DNA from: Planctomycetota bacterium
GTDB lineage: Bacteria > Planctomycetota > Planctomycetia > Pirellulales > Thermoguttaceae
Assembly: GCA_021784975.1 (NCBI GenBank)
Contig: JAJYGU010000309.1
Span: 1 to 14,598, forward strand
Length of the DNA: 14,598 nucleotides
Direction: 5' to 3'
This document shows, piece by piece, positions 1 through 5,830 of the stretch. Under the pieces are notes generated by a model. The model was not told the DNA's origin. It made no database searches and was given only the letters and a program-made list of their open reading frames with translations. Within the stretch, counting starts at the first letter, position 1; every line of letters begins with the position of its first letter. The translations under genes were made by a program, and so were the position numbers.

Positions 1-789
1 CTGGCCGCCCTGAGCATCAACGATCCGGGCCCCGAATGGTTCGGCGCCGAGGGGCCGGCGGTCGCCCGCATGCTCAACGACTACATAGCCGGAATTGTGC
101 GGCGGGATCCCTCGCGGTTTTTCGGGCTGTGTGTGTTGCCGCTGCAAGATGAAAAGGCGGCCCGGGCCGAATTAGACCGCTGCGTCGAGGGGCTTGGCGT
201 CCGAGGCATCCTGCTTTACACCAACTTGGCCGGCCATTTTCCCGACGAGCCGCAGTTCCGCTGGTTGTTTGCCCGAGCCGAGGCCCTCGACCTGCCGATC
301 CTGCTCCATCCCGCCTTGCCGGTGACCGCGCCGTTGGTGAAAGACTACGAGATGATTTCCACCTTGGGCAACATGTTCGACGACACCATCGCCCTGACGC
401 GGATCATCCTTTCCGGGCTGCTCGACCAGTACCCGCGGCTGAAACTGGTCTGCCCTCATCTCGGCGGCACCTTGCCGTTCATTATCGGGCGGCTGGACCA
501 TCAGATCCAAGTGCTGAAGCGCGGGCCGCGATACCTGACCAAGGCCCCGAGCGCCTATCTGCGTCAGGTGTATCTCGATATCGCCTCGCCGTTGCCTCAA
601 GCGATCCGCTTGGCGGCCGAGGTAGTTGGGGTGGAGCGGCTGGTGTTCGCCAGCGATCACCCGTGGGTGTCGCCGAAGCTGATCCTCGACAGCCTGCATG
701 CCACTGGCCTGCCGGCTGCCAGCGAGGCCAAGATCCTCAGCCAAAACGCTCGCGAGCTGTTCCGGCTGGGAGAATCAGGCCAGCAGTGA
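1..789 (+). CDS. Amidohydrolase family 2 protein, 5'-truncated
   Basis: The frame is open from base 1, so the start lies left of the window and about 262 codons are seen. The protein resembles the amidohydrolase-2 (ACMSD-like) branch of the metal-dependent TIM-barrel hydrolases, which hydrolyse or decarboxylate small organic acids. Family marks that I can see are the ILLHPA strand with its histidine (about codon 100), the VCPHLGG strand followed by a long helix, and the late ASDHPW strand carrying the catalytic Asp and His. A C-terminal helix with SQNARELFRL is typical, since members end with an N-A-R/x-x-L-F-x-L helix. The N-terminal HxH metal motif would be upstream and is not visible. The substrate cannot be told. 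The TGA stop is shared with the 3' end of a tRNA on the other strand. Family is fairly certain, function is not. Confidence 0.85.
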   Translation: MAALSINDPGPEWFGAEGPAVARMLNDYIAGIVRRDPSRFFGLCVLPLQDEKAARAELDRCVEGLGVRGILLYTNLAGHFPDEPQFRWLFARAEALDLPILLHPALPVTAPLVKDYEMISTLGNMFDDTIALTRIILSGLLDQYPRLKLVCPHLGGTLPFIIGRLDHQIQVLKRGPRYLTKAPSAYLRQVYLDIASPLPQAIRLAAEVVGVERLVFASDHPWVSPKLILDSLHATGLPAASEAKILSQNARELFRLGESGQQ

Positions 790-859
790 CCCCGACGGGA
801 TTTGAACCCGTGTTGCAGGCGTGAAAGGCCTGTGTCCTGGGCCTCTAGACGACGGGGCC
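787..859 (-). tRNA. tRNA-Glu (anticodon UUC)
   Basis: Read on the minus strand this is a complete 73-nt cloverleaf. The acceptor stem is GGCCCCG paired with CGGGGTC (one G-U pair). The D arm GTCTAGAGGCCCAGGAC matches the Glu type. The anticodon stem is CAGGC/GCCTG with loop CTTTCAC, giving anticodon TTC (plus-strand 823-825), and the T arm is ACGGG-TTCAAAT-CCCGT. The discriminator base is A. CCA is not encoded, because the next bases are CTG, so the 3' end needs CCA addition. The last three template bases coincide with the stop codon of the convergent amidohydrolase gene. Confidence 0.96.
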
Positions 860-871
860 GGCAAGATCGTT

Positions 872-901
872 GGTATAGCTTCCGGAGGTGGCGACCGTCA
901 A
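872..901 (-). promoter_or_regulatory. Sigma70-like promoter of tRNA-Glu
   Basis: On the minus strand TTGACG (plus 896-901) is followed after 18 bases by TATACC (plus 872-877). The -10 box ends 12 bases before the tRNA 5' end, so transcription would start only a few bases upstream of the mature tRNA. Position and box quality suggest that the tRNA is transcribed on its own, not from csrA. Confidence 0.6.
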
Positions 902-965
902 GGGGGCGCGCAGGCCGGACGCTTGCGGGTGCCACGATTGGGTTGTCCAACCGTGCGTGCGGAAT

Positions 966-1054
966 GTACGGAATTTTGTGGCACGGGCTTCCAGCCCGTG
1001 GGAAGACACGGCCAAGATGGCCGTGCCACATCGGCATGACACAAGAATCCGTAC
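966..1054. repeat. Nested palindromic (REP/MITE-like) element
   Basis: Three levels of inverted symmetry are seen. The outer arms 966-980 and 1040-1054 match at 13 of 15 positions. An inner perfect 10-bp pair, tgtggcacgg (977-986) and ccgtgccaca (1021-1030), encloses two adjacent hairpins: cacgggc/gcccgtg (982-988/994-1000, 5-nt loop) and cacggcca/tggccgtg (1007-1014/1018-1025, 3-nt loop). I recognise the gtggcacggg...gcccgtg theme as a common intergenic repeat of planctomycete genomes, often mistranslated into small ORFs. No protein-coding signal is present. Copy number cannot be tested from one window. Confidence 0.7.
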
Positions 1055-1059
1055 CGTCT

Positions 1060-1098
1060 CGTGCTTGCAGCACGCTGGACAAGCCAGCAGTGGCACCC
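1060..1098. repeat. Second palindromic repeat unit, double hairpin
   Basis: Two small abutting hairpins are seen: cgtgc/gcacg (1060-1064/1070-1074, loop ttgca) and gctgg/ccagc (1074-1078/1084-1088, loop acaag). The unit ends in gtggcaccc, which shares gtggcac with the element at 966-1054. It looks like a diverged relative or partial copy of the same repeat family. Its boundaries are approximate. Confidence 0.45.
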
Positions 1099-1201
1099 AA
1101 CTACTCAGAGAGCCGCACAGGGGAAGAAGGGGATGCGCGAAAATGGGCAAAAAAAGAAGACAGCGTCGAGATGATCTGCGAGAACCTAGACGGCAAGAGA
1201 G

Positions 1202-1423
1202 CTACGTTTCGCCGCTAGCACCGGCGGCATCTGCCTTGCTTGGAGCCTTGTTGGCTTCCTCGTTGCGGCGGATCGCATCGAACACCTCGCGTCGATGGAC
1301 TGGCACTTCCTTCGGGGCCTCCACCCCCAGGCGAACCTTATCGCCGCGAATCTCGACCACCACGATCGTAATGTCATCATTGATGACAATACTCTCGTTT
1401 TTCTTGCGGGATAACACCAACAT
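1202..1423 (-). CDS. csrA: Carbon storage regulator CsrA
   Basis: A 73-residue CsrA/RsmA, the small homodimeric RNA-binding protein that binds GGA motifs in mRNA leaders and blocks or promotes translation of carbon-storage, motility and biofilm genes. The N-terminus MLVLSRKKNESIVI is diagnostic. The core keeps R6, the EIRGDKVRLGVEAP strand, and VHRREVF with R44, which is the RNA-contacting arginine in known CsrA proteins. The last 20 or so residues (from NKAPSKADAA) form a low-complexity tail typical of longer versions. The ATG at 1421-1423 is preceded by AAGGAA (plus 1430-1435) with 6 nt spacing, which decides this start. A longer overlapping minus-strand frame is a shadow. The gene is single-standing, on the same strand as tRNA-Glu but separated from it by the repeat units. 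Confidence 0.96.
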   Translation of the reverse strand: MLVLSRKKNESIVINDDITIVVVEIRGDKVRLGVEAPKEVPVHRREVFDAIRRNEEANKAPSKADAAGASGET

Positions 1424-1513
1424 GGCACTTTCCTTCGCTCTCTTTCGCTGAGGAAACCTGCCCGCGAATCCTCGGCCAAACGCTTCCTACGCCTGTGCGC
1501 ATAGCCACCGCTC
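1424..1513 (-). promoter_or_regulatory. csrA 5' leader with GGA motifs
   Basis: The predicted leader is about 90 nt. GGA occurs at plus 1485-1487, 1469-1471 and inside the Shine-Dalgarno sequence (1432-1434). The segment GAGGA can pair with TCCTC across plus 1450-1473. CsrA is known to repress its own translation in other bacteria through such GGA sites. Here that is inference from the motif spacing. Confidence 0.35.
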
Positions 1514-1520
1514 TCACTTT

Positions 1521-1548
1521 ACGATACGCCGGAATCGTGGGAAGTCAA
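1521..1548 (-). promoter_or_regulatory. Sigma70-like promoter of csrA
   Basis: On the minus strand TTGACT (plus 1543-1548) is followed after 16 bases by TATCGT (plus 1521-1526). Five of six -35 bases and four of six -10 bases match consensus. It would place the transcript start near 1513. Confidence 0.5.
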
Positions 1549-2215
1549 GCACATTTTGGCCTGGGAAACGAGTTTCTTGCGGATTTCTCACCCAGTTGGC
1601 ACAAAAATCGCAAGTCCGCGGTGATCTTTCCCTTGCCGCTGGCTTTTCCCTCTGCGCAAGCTCGCCGGTCTCGCCTTCAGAAGTTTACGCGCAAGTGACT
1701 GCCTGCAAAGGAGATAGGACATGGAATCTCGGCCAGCGCCGTCGCGTCGGCGCCGCGACAACCGCCCAACGGCCACGACGAGAAGGCCGCCAGGCAACTT
1801 CCCTATTGAAATATTGATATTGGTAGAACCGCGGGAAAAGTACCGGCTCCATAGCCGTCAACAAACGCGAACGTCGAGAAAGTGTGAAAGGATTCTCATT
1901 TGCGACGGACGTTGCCTTGCGCGGTGGAAAACGGGCACCCCGAGGTCGCAACTCCTCAGGTCCGGGCCGTTTCTCTGCGTTGGGGCGTCGGTACGCCAAG
2001 CCGTCCCGGCTGCCGCACACTCTGCCCAGCCACGACCGCAAGAATCTGATACAATCATTCTAATTGACTTCACGCGGCCAGGTCGCGCTGCCGGGTTTCG
2101 AAAGGTCTAAGGAGCCGTGGCGCGCCGCGCAGCGTTTCGTGCGGCCTGGGCGCAGCGGAGTCGCTCGGCCTGAGCGCCTTTCCGAACAATCACCCAGAGC
2201 TTAGGCCAGCAAGCC
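1549..2215. other. Long stretch without a convincing gene
   Basis: About 670 bases between the csrA promoter and the nuo promoter. Open frames exist on both strands, but none gives a recognisable or compositionally convincing protein. The only one with a ribosome binding site is listed separately at 1721. A small hairpin, cgctc/gagcg, lies at 2162-2176 without a strong T-run. Base composition is more mixed than in the nuo genes. I see no tRNA, rRNA, riboswitch or insertion sequence. Confidence 0.6.
1721..2110 (+). CDS. Doubtful small protein, unknown
   Basis: A 129-codon frame starting at ATG 1721. In its favour is the nearly perfect Shine-Dalgarno AAGGAG at 1708-1713 with 7 nt spacing, better than any in the downstream operon. 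Against it, the product is Arg/Pro/Ser-rich, shows no recognisable fold, signal peptide or motif, and its third-position base use is much less GC-biased than the neighbouring real genes. It is not a family I recognise. It could be a lineage-specific small protein, a leader transcript, or chance. Three GGA triplets sit around its start (1710, 1717, 1723), a pattern CsrA can bind. I give it only as a candidate. Confidence 0.2.
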   Translation: MESRPAPSRRRRDNRPTATTRRPPGNFPIEILILVEPREKYRLHSRQQTRTSRKCERILICDGRCLARWKTGTPRSQLLRSGPFLCVGASVRQAVPAAAHSAQPRPQESDTIILIDFTRPGRAAGFRKV

Positions 2216-2245
2216 TTGCGGACCGCTAACGATGCCCCTTATAAT
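2216..2245 (+). promoter_or_regulatory. Candidate promoter of the nuo operon
   Basis: TTGCGG at 2216-2221 is followed after 18 bases by a perfect TATAAT at 2240-2245. The predicted start near 2252 leaves a short leader of about 20 nt before the ATG at 2271. Only weak Shine-Dalgarno homology (AGGA at 2256-2259, 11 nt spacing) is present. Confidence 0.5.
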
Positions 2246-2270
2246 CCCCTTTTTCAGGACTTGAGCTATT

Positions 2271-2798
2271 ATGCGGCGATGGTTTCGCAACGTCTTTGAC
2301 GCGGTGGTCACGGTGGCCCAGGCATTACGGGTATGTATGCGATATTGGGTTCGCACCTACGACCCGCATCGTCTCACGTTCACCGAGCACTACGAGTATC
2401 CCGAGTTGCCCCTGCAGGTGTCCCCGCGGTTTCGCGGCTTTCACCGCTACAACCTGACGGTATGCATTGCTTGCGAGCGGTGCGCCCGAGAGTGCCCGGC
2501 CAACTGTATCTACGTTGGCAAGGAGCGGGTGGCGGGGCGGAAAGGATTCCAGGTGACGAGTTTCACCATCGACTACGGGAAGTGCATGTTTTGTGCGATA
2601 TGCACGGAAGGTTGCTCCGTCGGCGGCCTGCGGATGGGCTCTTCGTACGACCTGAGCTGCCGCAGCCGCGAGGGGGCCGTGGTCGATTTTGCCAAGCTGC
2701 CCCGACAGATCGCGTGGGGACAAGGAACTTTGAACGCCGCCGTGGTCGCCAACGCCAAGGTCATCACCAAGCCGGTACATTATGAACCCAATGGCTAG
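2271..2798 (+). CDS. nuoI: NADH-quinone oxidoreductase subunit I (NuoI-type ferredoxin)
   Basis: A 175-residue subunit that carries two [4Fe-4S] clusters (N6a/N6b in known enzymes) and passes electrons towards NuoB in the connecting part of complex I. The N-terminal amphipathic helix (residues 1-25) is typical of NuoI and lies on the membrane. The first cluster motif is C65-IA-C68-ER-C71-ARE-C75-P. The second is C105-MF-C108-AI-C111-TEG-C115, followed by Ser where most NuoI proteins have Pro. The next segment, MGSSYDLSCRSREG then VDFAKLP, is the characteristic NuoI C-terminal part. Length is in the usual 150-180 range. It is unusual that this gene leads the cluster and is separated from nuoH; in many bacteria it follows nuoH. 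The ATG is chosen because it follows the candidate promoter closely; no better start exists. Confidence 0.9.
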   Translation: MRRWFRNVFDAVVTVAQALRVCMRYWVRTYDPHRLTFTEHYEYPELPLQVSPRFRGFHRYNLTVCIACERCARECPANCIYVGKERVAGRKGFQVTSFTIDYGKCMFCAICTEGCSVGGLRMGSSYDLSCRSREGAVVDFAKLPRQIAWGQGTLNAAVVANAKVITKPVHYEPNG

Positions 2799-2830
2799 CC
2801 GATCACTGCCTGCGCCAAGGAGCGCGCCGC

Positions 2831-2837
2831 AAGGAGG
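2831..2837 (+). promoter_or_regulatory. Strong Shine-Dalgarno of the DUF2203 gene
   Basis: AAGGAGG is the strongest ribosome binding site in the operon. Its distance decides the start codon: ATG 2847 rather than ATG 2838. The nuo genes mostly lack such a site. Confidence 0.7.
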
Positions 2838-2846
2838 ATGTGGTTG

Positions 2847-3311
2847 ATGTCGCGGAAGCACCGGGGCCGTCGTGAGTCGTTCACCGTCAGCGAGGCCAAC
2901 GCCACCCTGCCGCTGGTTCGAGTCATCGTGGGCGATCTGGCTGCGTTGTCGCGCGAGGTTATTGAGCGCCGCCGCCGGCTATCGTTTCTGATGGCCGGCC
3001 GGGACCCTAACGACGGCGACCTGTATCATCAGGAGTTGGTGCAAATCGAGGATGAGTTGGAAAAGGACAAGCGGCAGTTGCGCGAATACGTGGAAGAATT
3101 GCGGGCGATCGGCGTCGAGCTGATTAATGGGCCGGAGGGCCTCGTCACCTTCCCTTCCACTCTGGAGGACCGGAAGGTGTGCTTGTCTTGGAAGTTGGGG
3201 GAACGCGAGGTCCTTTATTGGCATCCCCCGGGGGCGGCGGTCGCCGATCGGCGGCCGTTGACGGCAGACCTGCTGGCTGGCCGCACTTGCAAGACCTCGG
3301 CAATAAGGTAA
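2847..3311 (+). CDS. DUF2203 family protein
   Basis: A 154-residue soluble protein of the DUF2203 family, whose function is unknown. Family marks are the N-terminal FTVSEANATLPLVR helix start (about residues 12-25), a long central coiled-coil-like helical region rich in E, R, K and L (residues 30-90), and the C-terminal segment with GLVTFPS, VCLSWKLGEREVLYWH and a final RPL. An in-frame ATG also occurs at 2838, but it directly abuts the strong AAGGAGG at 2831-2837 with no spacing; ATG 2847 has 9 nt spacing and is preferred. It lies 48 nt after nuoI and 101 nt before nuoA on the same strand, so it is probably co-transcribed with the complex I genes. A role in complex I assembly is possible but unproven. 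Confidence 0.85.
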   Translation: MSRKHRGRRESFTVSEANATLPLVRVIVGDLAALSREVIERRRRLSFLMAGRDPNDGDLYHQELVQIEDELEKDKRQLREYVEELRAIGVELINGPEGLVTFPSTLEDRKVCLSWKLGEREVLYWHPPGAAVADRRPLTADLLAGRTCKTSAIR

Positions 3312-3356
3312 AATCCAGGCTTTTGGCTGTTTCGGGGGTCTGAAAAAAGAGATGGA

Positions 3357-3379
3357 TCTCGCAAGACGGGTGTGCGAGA
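3357..3379 (+). repeat. Hairpin in the nuoA leader
   Basis: A perfect 7-bp inverted repeat, tctcgca (3357-3363) and tgcgaga (3373-3379), with a 9-nt loop, lies in the 101-nt gap before nuoA. No T-run follows, so it is not a classical terminator. It could be a processing or stability element, or chance. Confidence 0.3.
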
Positions 3380-3412
3380 AGGGAGTTGCTGTAGGCAATT
3401 GATGCTTCGTTC

Positions 3413-4078
3413 ATGATGCCGACCGCGATTGTTGCCTATCTGGCCCTGTTTGCCAGCGTAGGATTTCTGTTCGTCTTTGCGTCGCTCCTGCTCGGAAAGC
3501 TGGTACGTGCGCACTCACCCGACGCGGTGAAGCTCGAGGCCTATGAGTGCGGCGAGCCGGCGATCGGACCGGGCACGGTACAGTTCGACCTGCGATTCTA
3601 TGTGGTCGCCCTGGTGTTTCTGGTGTTCGAGGTCGAGGTGGCGATGTTCTTTCCGACGGCCGCGATCTTCGGACAGGCGGTCCACATCTTGAATCCGAAC
3701 GTCGCGATCACGGTGGCAACGGCCGACCCCGCGGGCGGCAAGTCTCGGCCGCAGCCGCCGGTGGCCCAGCTCAGCCCGCTGGTGGCGCAAACGTACCACG
3801 AGCTGGGAGTTCCGCCCGCGGCCGAGTTGGCGCCGCAGGCGGTTTCCGCCGCCGGACCGCCACGCGGCCCGGACGCGGCCCAGCAGGTGGAAGCTCAGTT
3901 CCACACCCTGGCGGCCGCCTCGATGCTCGATCTGGGCGTATTCTTCGCGGTCTTGCTGGTCGGCTTTGCTTTCGTGTGGAGTCGCGGCGACTTGGACTGG
4001 GTCCGGGCGGTGCGGCATCCACCGATTCCCGCCGAGACGGCCACCGCCCGGCAATTGTGGAGCGAACCCGTCCGATGA
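3413..4078 (+). CDS. nuoA: NADH-quinone oxidoreductase subunit A, with long internal insert
   Basis: A membrane subunit at the junction of the peripheral and membrane arms of complex I. NuoA has three transmembrane helices; here they are near residues 5-28, 62-87 and 172-190. The signature YECGEP (44-49) in the loop with the conserved Cys, and DLRFYVVALVFLVFEVEVAMFFP (58-81), identify it without doubt. At 221 residues it is far longer than the usual 115-150. The excess is an Ala/Pro/Gln-rich segment of roughly 70-80 residues (about 88-168) between helices 2 and 3, plus a C-terminal tail. No Shine-Dalgarno sequence is visible before the tandem ATGATG; either ATG could serve. The stop overlaps the nuoC start (ATGA), showing translational coupling. 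nuoB, which normally follows nuoA, is missing here. Confidence 0.93.
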   Translation: MMPTAIVAYLALFASVGFLFVFASLLLGKLVRAHSPDAVKLEAYECGEPAIGPGTVQFDLRFYVVALVFLVFEVEVAMFFPTAAIFGQAVHILNPNVAITVATADPAGGKSRPQPPVAQLSPLVAQTYHELGVPPAAELAPQAVSAAGPPRGPDAAQQVEAQFHTLAAASMLDLGVFFAVLLVGFAFVWSRGDLDWVRAVRHPPIPAETATARQLWSEPVR

Positions 4079-4620
4079 ACATTCAGGAGATCCACAGCCG
4101 GCTTGCGCGGGCTTTCCAACCCTGGCTGGCGGCCACTGGGTTCGAGGCCATTGACCCGTGGATCGAGGTCCGGCCGGAGGGCCTGCCCGAGATCGGCCGC
4201 TACCTGCGCGACTCGCAGGACCTGTGGTTCGACATGCTGCACTGCATCACCGGAGTGGACGATATCGAGCTCGATGCGAAGAAGTCAGCCGCGAAGAAGG
4301 CAGAGCAGCCCGACTGGGAGCCGCACCTCGAACTGATCTACCACCTGTCGAGCACCCGACATCGGCACCGGCTGGTGCTGCGGACGCGGCTGCCGCGGTG
4401 GCACGAGGACACCCCGGGCCGCTTGCCCGAGGTGCCCACGGTGAGTGACATCTGGAGCGCTGCCAAGTGGCACGAGCGCGAGGTGTTCGATTTGATGGGG
4501 GTATGCTTTGTCGGCCATCCCGACCTGCGGCGGATCCTTTGCCCGGAAGACTGGGTCGGCCATCCGTTGCGCAAGGACTATGAGATGCCCCGCGAGTATC
4601 ACGGAATTCCGGCGAGGTAG
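4075..4620 (+). CDS. nuoC: NADH-quinone oxidoreductase subunit C
   Basis: A 181-residue peripheral-arm subunit (the 30-kDa family) that packs against NuoD and NuoI and has no redox centre. The C-terminal signature is seen at about residues 133-171: HEREVFDLMGV, GHPDLRRIL, then PEDW and GHPLRKDYE. An N-terminal alpha/beta domain precedes it, with a short lysine-rich insert (KKSAAKKAEQP, about residues 68-80). The open frame runs further upstream through nuoA in another frame, but the ATG at 4075 overlaps the nuoA stop and fits the family length, so it is chosen. Separate nuoC and nuoD genes are seen here, not the fused nuoCD of enterobacteria. nuoD follows after 4 nt. Confidence 0.95.
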   Translation: MNIQEIHSRLARAFQPWLAATGFEAIDPWIEVRPEGLPEIGRYLRDSQDLWFDMLHCITGVDDIELDAKKSAAKKAEQPDWEPHLELIYHLSSTRHRHRLVLRTRLPRWHEDTPGRLPEVPTVSDIWSAAKWHEREVFDLMGVCFVGHPDLRRILCPEDWVGHPLRKDYEMPREYHGIPAR

Positions 4621-4624
4621 GCGG

Positions 4625-5830
4625 ATGCCAATCAATCAAGTCCAGCCGGAAGCCGTCGAGTTCGACGTCCATACGGACGAGATGCTGATCAACATGGGCC
4701 CCCAGCACCCCAGCACGCACGGGGTGTTGCGGCTGGTGCTGCGCACCGACGGCGAGGTGGTCACCGAAGTCACCCCGCACATCGGCTACCTGCATCGCTG
4801 CGCCGAGAAGATCGGCGAGCATCTCAGCCCGCGGCAGTTTCTTCCCTATACCGATCGGCTCGACTACCTGTCGGCGATGAACATGAACCTCGGCTGGTCG
4901 CTGACGGTCGAGAAGCTGCTGGGCCTGAAAGTCTCGGAGAAGACCCGCCATCTGCGGGTGATCATGGCCGAGTTGGGGCGGATCGCCAGCCACCTGGTAG
5001 CCGCGGGCTGCTATGGGCTCGATCTGGGCAGCTTTACCCCGTTTACCTGGACCTTCCGCGATCGGGAAAAGATCCTCAACTTGTTTGAAGCGGCCTGTGG
5101 CGCGCGGCTGACGTGCAGTTACATCACGGTGGGCGGGGTGACGGCCGACCTGCCGCCCGGCTGGCTGTCCCAATGCGAACAATTCTTGACCGAGTTCGCG
5201 CCGGTCGTCGACGAGTTGCACGCCGTGTTGACGAGCAACGCGGTCTTCGTTCGCCGCACCGCCGGCGTCGGCGTGCTGCCGGCGGCCACGGCCATCGACT
5301 ACGGCTGCACCGGGCCGGTGCTCCGCGGCTGCGGGGTGGCCTGGGATCTCCGCCGCGATGGCGACCCGTTCTACACCGAGATGTACGACGGCTACCAGTT
5401 TGAAGTCATCGCCCAAACCGAGGGCCGCTATCCGCAGGACCATCCCTATCCGCCCGTGCCCGCTGCCGCTTGCTTGGGCGACAGTTGGCACCGCTTCTAC
5501 GTCCGCATGCTGGAGGTGGTGGAGTCGATGGAGTTGGTGCGGCAGGCGATGGCCAAATACGCCGCCGCCGCCGGGGAGGTCGATAAGCCCATCCCGCTGA
5601 AGAAAAAACTGCCTCAAGGCGAGGTCTATCTGGAGACCGAGGCGCCCAAAGGGCAGATGGGCTTTATGGTCAAGAGTGACGGCTCGCCGATCCCCTCGCG
5701 GGTGCGGATTCGCAGCAGCAGTTTTTGCAACCTGTCGGTGGCCTCCGAACTTTGCCGCGGCGTGCTGGTGGCCGATGTGCCGGCGATTATCGGTTCCTTG
5801 GACCTGGTGCTGGGAGAGATTGACCGATAA
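4625..5830 (+). CDS. nuoD: NADH-quinone oxidoreductase subunit D
   Basis: A 401-residue 49-kDa subunit, related to the large subunit of NiFe hydrogenases, which together with NuoB forms the quinone-reducing site. Conserved parts are NMGPQHPSTHGVLRL (residues 23-37), whose histidine loop reaches into the quinone cavity; PHIGYLHR..EK (51-62); and PYTDRLDYL (74-82), whose Tyr75 aligns with the quinone-binding tyrosine of the family. GQMGFMVKSDGSPIPSR and the C-terminal IIGSLDLVLGEIDR ending are also typical. The Gly usual in HRGxEK is Cys59 here. The frame is open upstream, but ATG 4625, 4 nt after the nuoC stop, gives the expected length. nuoH starts immediately after its TAA, with no gap. Confidence 0.96.
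   Translation: MPINQVQPEAVEFDVHTDEMLINMGPQHPSTHGVLRLVLRTDGEVVTEVTPHIGYLHRCAEKIGEHLSPRQFLPYTDRLDYLSAMNMNLGWSLTVEKLLGLKVSEKTRHLRVIMAELGRIASHLVAAGCYGLDLGSFTPFTWTFRDREKILNLFEAACGARLTCSYITVGGVTADLPPGWLSQCEQFLTEFAPVVDELHAVLTSNAVFVRRTAGVGVLPAATAIDYGCTGPVLRGCGVAWDLRRDGDPFYTEMYDGYQFEVIAQTEGRYPQDHPYPPVPAAACLGDSWHRFYVRMLEVVESMELVRQAMAKYAAAAGEVDKPIPLKKKLPQGEVYLETEAPKGQMGFMVKSDGSPIPSRVRIRSSSFCNLSVASELCRGVLVADVPAIIGSLDLVLGEIDR

Noticed and set aside
1143..1220. Basic peptide MGKKRRQRRDDLRE as a small gene
   Set aside because: No ribosome binding site is seen, and its frame runs on antisense through csrA. The basic composition probably comes from A/G-rich DNA.
657..1451. Several overlapping frames on both strands around the tRNA, repeats and csrA
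   Set aside because: They translate the tRNA and the palindromic repeats or run antisense to csrA. Peptides such as GFQPV and ARAT are known spurious products of such repeats.
1186..1479. Longer minus-strand frame over csrA
   Set aside because: It is out of frame with CsrA, which has the right family sequence and a good ribosome binding site.
2155..2180. Hairpin cgctc/gagcg as a terminator
   Set aside because: The stem is only 5 bp and no T-run follows, so it does not qualify.
2838..2846. First ATG of the DUF2203 gene
   Set aside because: It directly abuts AAGGAGG with no spacing. ATG 2847 has a 9-nt spacing.
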